DNA from: Clostridia bacterium
Lineage (GTDB): Bacteria; Bacillota; Clostridia; Lachnospirales; Cellulosilyticaceae
Length of the DNA stretch: 64,000 bases
Reading direction: 5' to 3'
Assembly: GCA_029239755.1 (NCBI GenBank)
Contig: JARBUI010000002.1
Span: 248,001 to 312,000 of the forward strand
The position numbers and the translations under genes are program-made. Under the pieces are notes generated by a model, which was not told the DNA's origin, did no database searches, and worked only from the letters and a program-made list of their open reading frames with translations. Below, one piece after another: positions 8,896 to 20,385 of this stretch (position 1 is the first letter of the stretch; the number at the start of each line of letters is the position of its first letter).

Positions 8896-11154
8896 CTATA
8901 CAGTCTCCTCAATAATATATATTCTAGAACCAAAGTCTCCTAATACTCTCGTATTATCATTATATCCTCCATTAAATTGAGACTTAGGCCTAAACCCCGC
9001 ATTATTTAGCAAATCGCCATAAGCTTTATGCTCTTCTTTTTCTGTATCTCTAAGGGTGTGAAGAAATATCTTTTGATCTCTATTCGTTAAACTATAGAAC
9101 TTGTTATCATCTAATCCTGCTGTATACAGCACATCAAGTGATGGATTAGGGATTTGTCTGTCTTGATAAAACACCATGATAGCTTTTGATTTACTTTTAT
9201 CTACTATCATCCATATGACATGATTGCTTTGATAAATGTTTTTAACTCTGTAAAAGATTCCAAATTGTAACAGCTCTCTATGTTTTTTATAAAAGGCTAT
9301 TTGCTTTTTAATCACTTCTTTATCATTAGGATCAAGTTCATTCACATTAAGTTCATATCCTAATACACCTGCTGCTGCAACATTAAATCTTGTTTCAAGC
9401 TGAGTATTTCTTAATGTTTGATGATTAGGACAAGCTGATACATGAGCTCCCATAGTAGACAAGGGATAGGCATAGCTCGTTCCAGTTTGAATTTTAACCC
9501 TTTCATGGGCATCTGTATTATCACTTGTCCAAATTTGAGGCATATAACAAAGTATGCCTAAGTCAAAGCGATTCCCCCCAGCAGAACAGCCTTCAAAAAG
9601 TACATGTGGAAATGCTTTAGTGAGTGAGTCCATTATGAAATACAAACCTAACACATATCTATGATAAAATTCTCCTTGTGATGCAGCATCTAAATGTGTA
9701 CTGTACATATCTGAAAAGTTTCTATTCATATCCCATTTGACATAAGTAATAGGAGCACTTTTTAGTAGTTTAGAAAGGGTCTTTATAAGGTACTCACATA
9801 CATTTTTATGCGTTAAATCCAGTACAAACTGGTTGCGGGCAGCCGAACACGCTCTGCCCGGCACCTTAACAACCCACTCCGGATGGGCTTTGTAAAGCTC
9901 ACTTTTTTCACTAATCATTTCTGGCTCTATCCATAATCCAAAATCCATACCTAAGTCATTAATCTTTTTTGCTAATCCATCCAGCCCATTTGGCAGCTTT
10001 TTAGTGTTAACAGCCCAGTCTCCTAATGAAGAGGTATCATCATTGCGTTTTCCAAACCATCCATCATCCAATACAAAAAGTTCTACACCAAGGTCTGCAG
10101 CATCTTTTGCTATGTTCAATAATTTACTTTCATCAAAGTCAAAGTATGTCGCTTCCCAATTGTTAATGAGAACTGGTCTTGGCTTATATTTAAATGCTTT
10201 AGGTACAATATGCTCATTAATAAAAAGATGCATATTTTGACTAAGCCCATTTAATCCATTATTTGAAAAACTCAAAACAGCTTCTGGTGTTACAAAACTT
10301 TCACCTTTTTTTAAGTTAAACGCAAAGCAATATGGATTAATTCCGCTTAATAGCCTTATTTTTTCATACTGATTAACTTCTACTATTTCAGAATGATTGC
10401 CGCTATAAACTAAATTCACCCCATAGCACTTTCCTGTATCTTCTGTACAGCTATCTTGTTTAATTATGACAAATGGGTTGTGTCTATTAGAACTCGTTCC
10501 TGTTTTAGAGTCGTTCACATAAATACCTTGACTAAGCTTTTTATCATGTCTTTGCATCTCTCTTGCCCAGCTGCCGTCAAAAGTAACCATAGTATAGTCT
10601 GCGGCTCCAAAATCGAACTGCATACTCATAAGACGTTTAATAACAAGGTTTGTTTTCTCTCCGTTTTTAAGCTCTACATAACGGGTAATGATATTTGATT
10701 TATAAAATGCATGGTAATATAGGGTCAAAGTAACCTCTAATACTGGGTCGTATAAATCTATTTCTAAACTTTCACATGCTCCATATTCATCATAACTGCT
10801 AGGTAAGCCCGCGAGTGGCTTTTTGCCTGTATAACTCCTATAATCTTGATAAACAAAATCTGCTACAAAGCCTCCTATATCCGACCATATCTCGCAAGCA
10901 CTTTCTCTTAAGTCTCCCTTTCCAATACTTGAATATTCAAGGGACAAATTATCTAATGTTATGTTTTCATCTTTTGTATTATAGATAATGGAGTTTGGAT
11001 AAGCATTTGCTAAGTTTTCAAATAAAGGTCTATAATCTTTTACTTTTTTTATACTTTTACCATAGTAAACATTTTCAAGCTTCCCTAAGTGTGAAACTCT
11101 AAAAATATAGCTTGTATTCTCAGTCTGCAGATGAAAAACTTTTTCTTCTATCAT
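8896..11154 (-). CDS. Alpha-galactosidase, glycoside hydrolase family 36
   Basis: A 752-residue cytoplasmic enzyme hydrolysing terminal alpha-1,6-galactose from raffinose-type sugars or galactomannan fragments. Full GH36 architecture is present: N-terminal beta-supersandwich (about 1-325), TIM barrel (about 330-660) and C-terminal beta domain. The nucleophile Asp is in YVKWDMNRN and the acid/base Asp in TSDNTDAHER; the loop CSAGGNRFDLGIL and the WFGKRND motif are family hallmarks. No signal peptide is present, so substrate must be imported, consistent with the ABC transporter nearby. It lies between the two-component system and the LacI regulator, on the same strand. Confidence 0.95.
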   Translation of the reverse strand: MIEEKVFHLQTENTSYIFRVSHLGKLENVYYGKSIKKVKDYRPLFENLANAYPNSIIYNTKDENITLDNLSLEYSSIGKGDLRESACEIWSDIGGFVADFVYQDYRSYTGKKPLAGLPSSYDEYGACESLEIDLYDPVLEVTLTLYYHAFYKSNIITRYVELKNGEKTNLVIKRLMSMQFDFGAADYTMVTFDGSWAREMQRHDKKLSQGIYVNDSKTGTSSNRHNPFVIIKQDSCTEDTGKCYGVNLVYSGNHSEIVEVNQYEKIRLLSGINPYCFAFNLKKGESFVTPEAVLSFSNNGLNGLSQNMHLFINEHIVPKAFKYKPRPVLINNWEATYFDFDESKLLNIAKDAADLGVELFVLDDGWFGKRNDDTSSLGDWAVNTKKLPNGLDGLAKKINDLGMDFGLWIEPEMISEKSELYKAHPEWVVKVPGRACSAARNQFVLDLTHKNVCEYLIKTLSKLLKSAPITYVKWDMNRNFSDMYSTHLDAASQGEFYHRYVLGLYFIMDSLTKAFPHVLFEGCSAGGNRFDLGILCYMPQIWTSDNTDAHERVKIQTGTSYAYPLSTMGAHVSACPNHQTLRNTQLETRFNVAAAGVLGYELNVNELDPNDKEVIKKQIAFYKKHRELLQFGIFYRVKNIYQSNHVIWMIVDKSKSKAIMVFYQDRQIPNPSLDVLYTAGLDDNKFYSLTNRDQKIFLHTLRDTEKEEHKAYGDLLNNAGFRPKSQFNGGYNDNTRVLGDFGSRIYIIEETV

Positions 11155-11282
11155 CTTTATCCACCCTACTTCCTCATTTTTATCCTCATTGTATATCCCA
11201 CGCTAGTTGCTTGGAATACTGCCACCCATACAAAGTTGAAATCGTTGTTCTTTCAACCTTACTATCTTAGCCCCTATAACTT

Positions 11283-12299
11283 TTAGGTGGATCGCCTTGC
11301 TATAAGCTTCATGTCTATAGTCATCAATCTTTTATAGGCTTTATTATGAAGCGCTGACAAAATAGAGTTCACAATTTCCTCTCCAAATGCACTATAATCT
11401 GTAGCAATGGTGGATAGTGACGGATAGCTCGTTTCTCCTAAAGCTATTCCATCGCACCCCATTACCCCTATATCCTCCGGAATTCTCATATTATGCTCAT
11501 GAGCATATTTTAACGCACCAAGTGCTACAAGGTCATTAATGCCACAAACAACCTCTGGTTTTTCCTTACTATGAAACAATTCCTGCATTAGCTTTATGCC
11601 GCTCTCTATGCTAAAACCTCCGTCTATCATCCATTCTTTTTGAGTGGTCAATCTATTTTCCTCTATATATTGAAGAAAAAACCTTCTTCTGTCATAAGAA
11701 GGTACCACATTATTATTTCCTCCAATCAAAGCAATCTTTTGGTACCCTTTTTGAGCTAAATGAGTAACCAGAAGCTCCATGCATTTTTTATCATCATTAA
11801 CAACTTTTATACAGTCTAACAACATAGTATGGGTTGTTATGACTAAAGGTATTTTTTTAGATATAGTCTGCAATTCATTGATGTAAGCATTTTCACAGGA
11901 TTTATAGTCTAGTGCCCCTCCTATAATGACCATGGCTTCAACTTGTTTATTCATAAGTGTACGCAGCATTCTGAGCTCTATTTGAGGGTCTTCGTACGTA
12001 TTACAAAGGAAGACCATAAAGTCTTCCTGTATGGCCCTTACTTGAAGTTCGTAAAACAAACTTGAAAAATAAGGATTTTTGATATCTGGAACAATCACCC
12101 CTATAACCTTAGAGCGTTTCTCTTTGAGTCCTTTTGCCATAGCATTCGGAACAAAGTGATATTTTTCTATAGCTTTTCTAACACGCTCTTCAGCATCTTT
12201 CGATACACCTACATTGCCGCTTATAACACGTGATACAGTCGAAGCTGAAACCCCTGCTTCTTTTGCGACGTCATAAATAGTTATATTTTTTTTATCCAT
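11283..12299 (-). CDS. LacI-family transcriptional regulator
   Basis: A 338-residue repressor with the N-terminal LacI helix-turn-helix (ITIYDVAKEAGVSASTVSR, residues 6-24), hinge helix (VPNAMAKGLKEKRS) and a periplasmic-binding-like effector domain (GVIVPDIKNPYFSSL onward). It follows the beta-galactosidase gene after 35 bases and precedes the alpha-galactosidase. Two CG-centred 14-bp palindromes lie behind the beta-galactosidase promoter and are its likely operators, although CcpA-type cre sites look similar. The effector is probably a galactoside or a phosphorylated sugar; not evident from sequence. Confidence 0.93.
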   Translation of the reverse strand: MDKKNITIYDVAKEAGVSASTVSRVISGNVGVSKDAEERVRKAIEKYHFVPNAMAKGLKEKRSKVIGVIVPDIKNPYFSSLFYELQVRAIQEDFMVFLCNTYEDPQIELRMLRTLMNKQVEAMVIIGGALDYKSCENAYINELQTISKKIPLVITTHTMLLDCIKVVNDDKKCMELLVTHLAQKGYQKIALIGGNNNVVPSYDRRRFFLQYIEENRLTTQKEWMIDGGFSIESGIKLMQELFHSKEKPEVVCGINDLVALGALKYAHEHNMRIPEDIGVMGCDGIALGETSYPSLSTIATDYSAFGEEIVNSILSALHNKAYKRLMTIDMKLIARRST

Positions 12300-12334
12300 C
12301 TATAGTCCCCTTATCTTAGTTTTAAAAGCTATAT

Positions 12335-15361
<3,027 letters not shown>

Positions 15362-15406
15362 TTATCCTCCTTTAATTGTATCCTTCAAATGATTAAACAA
15401 TGGTTC

Positions 15407-15420
15407 TGAAATCGATTGCA
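15407..15420. promoter_or_regulatory. LacI/CcpA-type operator, copy 1
   Basis: The 14-mer TGAAATCGATTGCA is a near-perfect CG-centred palindrome of the LacI/GalR operator class. It is downstream of the lacZ promoter start, 35 bp from a second copy, so a bound repressor would act as a roadblock. It also fits the CcpA cre consensus with one mismatch. Confidence 0.75.
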
Positions 15421-15441
15421 GAGCCAATAAAAAAATATCTT

Positions 15442-15455
15442 TGAAACCGATTGCA
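15442..15455. promoter_or_regulatory. LacI/CcpA-type operator, copy 2
   Basis: The 14-mer TGAAACCGATTGCA differs from the copy at 15407 by one base. Both sit between the predicted transcription start (about 15500) and the lacZ start codon (15361). Centre spacing of 35 bp is about 3.3 helical turns. Confidence 0.75.
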
Positions 15456-15506
15456 GATATAAAAAAAAATAATAAACTTCCTTAACTCTTATATTTACTT
15501 ACTTTT

Positions 15507-15535
15507 AATATACTGCATGTTAAACCTCAAGTCAA
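15507..15535 (-). promoter_or_regulatory. Promoter of lacZ
   Basis: On the minus strand TTGACT (15530-15535) and TATATT (15507-15512) are separated by 17 bases, a good SigA-type promoter. The leader of about 140 bases carries both operators. The rest of the 296-base gap between lacZ and the aminotransferase shows no further gene. Confidence 0.75.
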
Positions 15536-15657
15536 TAATGATTTGTCAAAACATATACCTTCATAACTGATCTCTTATGAAAGAGCTTAATGCCTAGTAA
15601 AAGAAGTAAGGCAAGTACAGTGACTTGCCCCTTCACCAGATACACTTGGTATGTATG

Positions 15658-16848
15658 TTAACATAATTCTTGTGTTATTTTCCCTAATATCTCTATTCCT
15701 TTTACAATCTGCTCATCCGTTGGTGTTGAAAAGTTAATTCTAAAGGATTGTGTCGGAACCCCTTCCTCTACTGTAAAAGCAGACCCCGGAACAACTGCAA
15801 CCTTATAATCTGTAACAGCTCTCTTACAGAAGTCTATCATATCTACATGGTCTGGTAAGGTACACCAAATAAATAGGCCCCCCTGCGGACGTGTATAATG
15901 AACAGAACTTGCAAAGTGTCTATCCATTTCACTTAGCATAAGCGTACATTTATGTTTGTAGATTTCTTTAAGTCTGTTAAGATGTCCTTCTATATCATAA
16001 CTTGTCATAAACTTCTCACATATGATTTGTGCCAGCATATTAGAGTGTACATCTGCACATTGTTTTGCAACAACTACTTTACCTATTACATCTTGAGGAG
16101 CAATAAGGTAACCTACACGCATGCCCGGAGAAAGCACCTTAGAAAAACTTCCTACATAAATAACAAGTCCTTCTGTATCCATGGATTTAATAGACGGTAA
16201 ATCTTCTCCTTCAAATCTCAAATCTCCGTAAGGATTATCTTCAAGTATCATAACCTGGTACTCTTTAGCAAGTTCATACACTCTTTTGCGCTTTTCATAG
16301 CTCATTGTTTTTCCTGTAGGGTTTTGAAAGTTAGGAATAACATAAATAAATTTTGTATTTGGGTGACTTGCCAAAGCCTTTTCTAACTCGTCTGTATTAA
16401 TACCATCATCTGCCATTTCAATACCAACTAAATTAGTATTATAGGATCTAAAGGAATTCAGAGACCCTATAAATGAAGGATTTTCACATATAATAGTATC
16501 TCCTTCATTACAAAGTACTTTACACGTAAGTTCAATCCCTTGTTGTGCCCCTGAAACGATAATAAGCTCATCAAATTCTTTCCCAATGCCATACTGATTA
16601 AATGTAAAATCTTTCATGCTGTTACGAAGAGCTGGATAACCTTCTGTCAGTGAATACTGAAGGGCTCCGATAGGATTTTGTTCTAAAACCTGTTTGGAAA
16701 TATCAGCAATAGCTTGTGTTGGAAATGCTTCCGGAGCAGGATTGCCAGCTGCAAGTGAAATAACTTGTGGGTCAGATGACATTTTTAAAATTTCTCTTAT
16801 AGCAGAGGGCTGCAAGGCTGATATTCTATCAGAAAAATTATACTTCAT
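15658..16848 (-). CDS. PLP-dependent aminotransferase, class I/II (2-aminoadipate/aromatic type)
   Basis: A 396-residue fold-type I aminotransferase. Motifs: SLAAGNPAPEAFP near the N-terminus, SGAQQGIELTCKVL (PLP phosphate site), the Asn in NFQNPTGKTM, the Asp-Tyr pair in LEDNPYGDLRF, the PLP-binding Lys in GSFSKVLSPGMRVGYL, and the carboxylate-binding Arg in SFRINFS. It resembles LysN/MocR-type enzymes without the GntR HTH. The reaction is transfer of an amino group from an L-amino acid to a 2-oxo acid; the exact donor is not evident. It is a single gene, divergent from the phosphodiesterase to its right. Confidence 0.9.
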   Translation of the reverse strand: MKYNFSDRISALQPSAIREILKMSSDPQVISLAAGNPAPEAFPTQAIADISKQVLEQNPIGALQYSLTEGYPALRNSMKDFTFNQYGIGKEFDELIIVSGAQQGIELTCKVLCNEGDTIICENPSFIGSLNSFRSYNTNLVGIEMADDGINTDELEKALASHPNTKFIYVIPNFQNPTGKTMSYEKRKRVYELAKEYQVMILEDNPYGDLRFEGEDLPSIKSMDTEGLVIYVGSFSKVLSPGMRVGYLIAPQDVIGKVVVAKQCADVHSNMLAQIICEKFMTSYDIEGHLNRLKEIYKHKCTLMLSEMDRHFASSVHYTRPQGGLFIWCTLPDHVDMIDFCKRAVTDYKVAVVPGSAFTVEEGVPTQSFRINFSTPTDEQIVKGIEILGKITQELC

Positions 16849-16967
16849 TTTCTCACACCTACTTTGTCAAATATAGTCTAAACTCACTAATTGTTATTGT
16901 ATCATATTGTATGTTTAAATCAAATAGTAATATAATAATAGCATCTATATACCCTAGGAGGAAAAAA

Positions 16968-17519
16968 ATGAAATATATGATTCTTTCAGACATTCATGGT
17001 TCTGAAACCTATTTGCAAGATGTACTTCATGTATTTGAAGAAAAAAATTATGATCTTTTAATCTTATTAGGAGATATTCTATATCATGGGCCTAGAAACT
17101 CTTTACCTGAGGGACATAATCCTGCAGGAGTTGTCAAATTACTTAATCAGTATGCAGATAAGATTATTGCCTGCCGCGGCAACTGTGATGCTGAAGTAGA
17201 CCAAATGCTTCTTTCCTTTCCTTGTTTAAGTGACTATTCTCTTATTGTAGATGAAGGTATTCGTATTTTTGCAACTCATGGTCATATCTATAGCCCTGAA
17301 AACTTACCTTCCATCATTGGCGGTAACCATATATTTCTATATGGGCACACGCATCTTTGGGAACTTAAGAAGCAGGATAATACCCTTATTTGTAATCCGG
17401 GTTCTGTGTCTCTCCCTAAAGAAAATAGGCCCCATACGTATGCTGTTTATGAAGGCGGCACTCTTAGTATTTATACTCTTAGTCAGCAGCTCCTTATCTC
17501 CTCAACTTTATCTGAATAA
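16968..17519 (+). CDS. yfcE: Metallophosphoesterase, YfcE/MJ0936 family phosphodiesterase
   Basis: A 183-residue calcineurin-type phosphodiesterase, the usual YfcE length. Dimetal-site motifs appear in order: SDIHGS, GDILYHG, RGNCDAEVD, THGH and GHTHLW. YfcE enzymes cleave phosphodiesters such as bis-pNPP with Mn; the cellular substrate is unknown. I chose the ATG at 16968 because AGGAGG lies 6 bases upstream; a longer reading from 16911 would add 19 residues before the conserved start. A TATAAT box is at 16931-16936. Downstream is the amt leader. Confidence 0.9.
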   Translation: MKYMILSDIHGSETYLQDVLHVFEEKNYDLLILLGDILYHGPRNSLPEGHNPAGVVKLLNQYADKIIACRGNCDAEVDQMLLSFPCLSDYSLIVDEGIRIFATHGHIYSPENLPSIIGGNHIFLYGHTHLWELKKQDNTLICNPGSVSLPKENRPHTYAVYEGGTLSIYTLSQQLLISSTLSE

Positions 17520-17560
17520 TTTGTCAATATTACAAAATGCACTAAGTTACTAACTTTTTG

Positions 17561-17589
17561 TTGACAAACAATAATAGTATTACTATAAT
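17561..17589 (+). promoter_or_regulatory. Consensus promoter of the amt leader
   Basis: TTGACA (17561-17566), a 17-base spacer, and TATAAT (17584-17589) make a perfect consensus SigA promoter. The start is expected near 17596, a few bases before the hairpin at 17602. Confidence 0.85.
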
Positions 17590-17601
17590 AGCTTCATAGA
17601 C

Positions 17602-17650
17602 AAAGGTGTCCTAGATAAGCAGAATTCTGCTTCTTAGGACACCTTTTTTT
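17602..17650 (+). terminator. Terminator/attenuator hairpin in the amt leader
   Basis: A 12-bp perfect stem (17602-17613 with 17635-17646) encloses a second 8-bp palindrome (AAGCAG and its complement, 17617-17632) and ends in seven T. It lies between the consensus promoter and the amt RBS, and no other promoter fits between it and the gene, so amt transcripts must read through it. It also could end the upstream yfcE transcript. Confidence 0.8.
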
Positions 17651-17684
17651 ATTATCATTTATAATATGGAAAAGGAGAGTAATT

Positions 17685-18896
17685 ATGGATATAAACTTAA
17701 TCTTAAACTCAATGTGGACACTTATTGCGGCTATTCTTGTTTTTATTATGCATGCCGGTTTTGCACTGGTGGAGATAGGATTTACGCAATCAAAAAATGC
17801 AGTTAATATTATCATGAAAAACTTTGTTACGGTTGCAATCGGAGTACTTGCTTTTTATTTTGTTGGTTATGCATTTATGTATGGAACTGATAGTGGAACA
17901 TTTGTTGGAACCAGTGGTTTTATGTTATTTAATACCCCTGAAACAGTTAGCGGGATTTCGTTTGAGGTTTACTTTCTATTTCAAGCTATATTCTGTGCTA
18001 CTTGTGCAACTATTGTATCAGGTGCTATGGCTGAGAGAACTAAGTTTTATGCCTATATCATTTTCTGTATTGTAGCAACTACCATTATTTATCCACTTAT
18101 TGGACATTGGATTTGGGGCGGCGGTTTCTTAATGAAGATGGGCTTTAGAGATTTTGCTGGCGGTACTGCTGTTCATGCAATAGGCGGTGTTGCTGCTTTA
18201 GTGGGTGCTGCTTTAGTGGGCCCTCGTGAAGGAAAGTACAAAAAAGGTAAAGTTAAAGCCATTCCAGGTCATAACATTCCGCTAGGTGCATTAGGCGTAC
18301 TTATACTTTGGTTTGGCTGGTTCGGATTCAATGGAGGAAGCACCTTAGATATCACCTCTCCTCTTACAGCCCATGCAGCTGTTACTACACTTTTTGGCGG
18401 GGCTGCTGCAACAATGTCTGCTATGCTTTTTAGTATTTGGCGTTATAAAACGCCTGATGCTGGCCTTACATTAAACGGTGCATTAGCTGGCCTTGTTGGT
18501 GTAACAGCTGGTGCCTCAATGATTTCATACATAGGAGCTATTATAATAGGTGTATGTGCAGGTATTATTATGATTTTAGCTGTTTCTTTCTTTGATTCAG
18601 TTCTTAAAATAGATGATCCTGTAGGAGCTATTTCTGTTCATGGTGTATGCGGAAGCTTAGGAACGATTGCTATTGGATTATTTGCGACAGACGGCGGATT
18701 ATTCTATGGGGGTGGTTTTGGTCTACTAGGCCTTCAACTATTAGGCGTTCTTATATGTATTACTGCTTCTGCCGTGCTGTCATTTATTACCTTTTTCATC
18801 TTGAAGAAAACTATGGGGCTAAAGGTTTCTCAAGAGCACGAGATAGATGGACTCGACTGTATTGAACATGGTATTTCAGCTTACATTAATATTTAA
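17685..18896 (+). CDS. amt: Ammonium transporter, Amt/MEP/Rh family
   Basis: A 403-residue membrane protein with about eleven helices. Family marks include the N-terminal ALVEIGFTQSKNAVNIIMKN stretch, the DFAGGTAVHAIGG signature near residue 155, the pore histidine in that signature and a second in the ISVHGVCGSLGTI stretch. It conducts ammonium into the cell. The P-II gene follows after 83 bases, the standard amt-glnB/K pair in which P-II plugs the channel when nitrogen is plentiful. RBS AAAGGAG precedes the ATG. Its leader carries a terminator hairpin (separate entry), suggesting control by attenuation or antitermination. Confidence 0.96.
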   Translation: MDINLILNSMWTLIAAILVFIMHAGFALVEIGFTQSKNAVNIIMKNFVTVAIGVLAFYFVGYAFMYGTDSGTFVGTSGFMLFNTPETVSGISFEVYFLFQAIFCATCATIVSGAMAERTKFYAYIIFCIVATTIIYPLIGHWIWGGGFLMKMGFRDFAGGTAVHAIGGVAALVGAALVGPREGKYKKGKVKAIPGHNIPLGALGVLILWFGWFGFNGGSTLDITSPLTAHAAVTTLFGGAAATMSAMLFSIWRYKTPDAGLTLNGALAGLVGVTAGASMISYIGAIIIGVCAGIIMILAVSFFDSVLKIDDPVGAISVHGVCGSLGTIAIGLFATDGGLFYGGGFGLLGLQLLGVLICITASAVLSFITFFILKKTMGLKVSQEHEIDGLDCIEHGISAYINI

Positions 18897-18979
18897 CTAA
18901 TATATTTTAAAACACCTATATGATTGTATAAATTTGTGCTAAAATATAACTAACAAATGCGAATAAGGAGTTGAATAGG

Positions 18980-19342
18980 ATGGATAAAAAAATAAGCAAG
19001 ATCGAAATAATTACTCGTCCCCGCATGTTAGAAGAGCTTAAAGAAGCTCTTAATCAAATCGGCATTACAGGCATTACAGTCTCAAGTGTACTCGGGTGCG
19101 GCATGCAAAAAGGTGCTACTGAATATTATAGAGGAGTACCGCTTGAGATCAATTTATTACCTAAAATTAAGCTTGAAATAGTAGTTTGCGAGGTTCCCGT
19201 TGATTTAGTTATTGAAACGGCAAAAAAAGTTTTACATACCGGTAATATTGGGGATGGCAAGATATTTGTATATGACGTAACTAATGTTATTCGTGTTAGA
19301 ACCGGAGAAGAAGGCTGGGATGCTCTTCAAGATAAGATATAA
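18980..19342 (+). CDS. glnB: Nitrogen regulatory protein P-II
   Basis: A 120-residue P-II protein. The T-loop has the modifiable tyrosine (KGATEYYRG, near residue 50), followed by LLPKIKLEIVV, and the ATP/2-oxoglutarate-binding GDGKIFVYDVTNVIRVRTGE. It senses 2-oxoglutarate and adenylate charge and gates the Amt channel encoded just upstream. I chose the ATG at 18980 rather than the TTG at 18971, because AAGGAG at 18965-18970 has proper spacing only for the ATG and the shorter start matches the family. It could equally be named GlnK because of its amt linkage. Confidence 0.94.
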   Translation: MDKKISKIEIITRPRMLEELKEALNQIGITGITVSSVLGCGMQKGATEYYRGVPLEINLLPKIKLEIVVCEVPVDLVIETAKKVLHTGNIGDGKIFVYDVTNVIRVRTGEEGWDALQDKI

Positions 19343-19399
19343 ACTTTATACTATTTTACATTTGTCTTAAAAAATGTTACTATTAAATAGGATTTGCAT

Positions 19400-19433
19400 A
19401 TGAAGCTACAAAGGACCCCCTTTGTAGCTTCAT
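19400..19433. repeat. Perfect 15-bp hairpin between glnB and the parvulin gene
   Basis: ATGAAGCTACAAAGG and its complement enclose an ACCC loop. There is no T run, so it is not a canonical terminator. A second weaker hairpin (AGAGCAT 19441-19447 with ATGCTCT 19468-19474) follows before the RBS of the parvulin gene. Confidence 0.6.
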
Positions 19434-19495
19434 CATTAATAGAGCATGCATGAATCATGGTGAAGCTATGCTCTCATACCAAAGGAGACCTATAG

Positions 19496-20236
19496 ATGGA
19501 AAACAAAGTTTTAGCCATAGTAGATGGCAGAGATGTTACACAGAATGATCTTTATGAACTACTTCAAAATATTGGACAAAATGCCGGCAATTTTCAAGAT
19601 GAAGAAGGACAAAAACAACTTATAAACGAACTCGTTATGCAAGAACTTCTTTATTCAGATGCTTTAGCTCATGGTCTTAATCAAGATGCTGAATATATAA
19701 ATGCACTTGAACATATGCAAAAAACACTTCTTAAACAATATGCTCTAAATAAACTTCTTACTTCTGTACAAGTAACAGATGAAGAGGTAAGTGAATACTT
19801 TGAATCTCATAAAACACTTTTTCAAAAACCTGAAATGGCTAGAGCAAGTCACATTTTAGTTGCAACCAAAGAAGAAGCCGAGTCAATATTAAATGAAATA
19901 AATAATGGTTTAGAGTTCAAAGAAGCTGCTAAAAAATATTCTAGCTGCCCTTCAAAAGCTGAAGGAGGTAATTTAGGTGAATTCACACGCGGCAGAATGG
20001 TTCCTGAGTTTGATAAAGCAGTTTTTGCAATGACTCCAGGAGAGATCGCCGGACCTATTCAAACACAATTTGGTTTTCACCTTATTAGACTAGAAAGTTT
20101 ATCAAAAGAAGCTTCTGCTGACTTAGATGAAGTTATTACGAAAGTAAAAGAGCAATGTCTTCTCGCTAAACGCCAAGATTTATATCTTAAAAAGCAAGAA
20201 GCATTACAAAATGTTTATACAGTAGAAATAAAATAG
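19496..20236 (+). CDS. Peptidyl-prolyl cis-trans isomerase, parvulin/PpiC type, cytoplasmic
   Basis: A 246-residue protein. Residues 1-105 form a SurA-N-like helical chaperone region, and about 112-205 a parvulin domain with the classic ARASHILVATKEEAESIL, YSSCPSKAEGGNLGEF, FDKAVFAMTPGEI and TQFGFHLIRLE segments. Unlike PrsA it lacks a signal peptide or lipobox, so it should act in the cytoplasm as a folding catalyst. The AAAGGAGACC ribosome site precedes the ATG. It stands alone between amt-glnB and a bidirectional terminator. Confidence 0.9.
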   Translation: MENKVLAIVDGRDVTQNDLYELLQNIGQNAGNFQDEEGQKQLINELVMQELLYSDALAHGLNQDAEYINALEHMQKTLLKQYALNKLLTSVQVTDEEVSEYFESHKTLFQKPEMARASHILVATKEEAESILNEINNGLEFKEAAKKYSSCPSKAEGGNLGEFTRGRMVPEFDKAVFAMTPGEIAGPIQTQFGFHLIRLESLSKEASADLDEVITKVKEQCLLAKRQDLYLKKQEALQNVYTVEIK

Positions 20237-20284
20237 TATCTCTCAGTCTAATATAGTTTAGGTCTGCGGATACTCATAAATGCC

Positions 20285-20344
20285 AAACAAATAAGATGTG
20301 CATTTGCAGCTGATTCACTTGCAAAATGCACATCTTATTTGTTT
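20285..20344. terminator. Bidirectional terminator between parvulin and HAD genes
   Basis: AAACAAATAAGATGTGCATT pairs with its complement across about 12 bases of loop, giving a long stem flanked by A and T tracts in both directions. It separates two convergent genes. Confidence 0.8.
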
Positions 20345-20385
20345 CAAATAGGCTAAATCTCTTTGATGAAGTTCCCATTGCTAGG

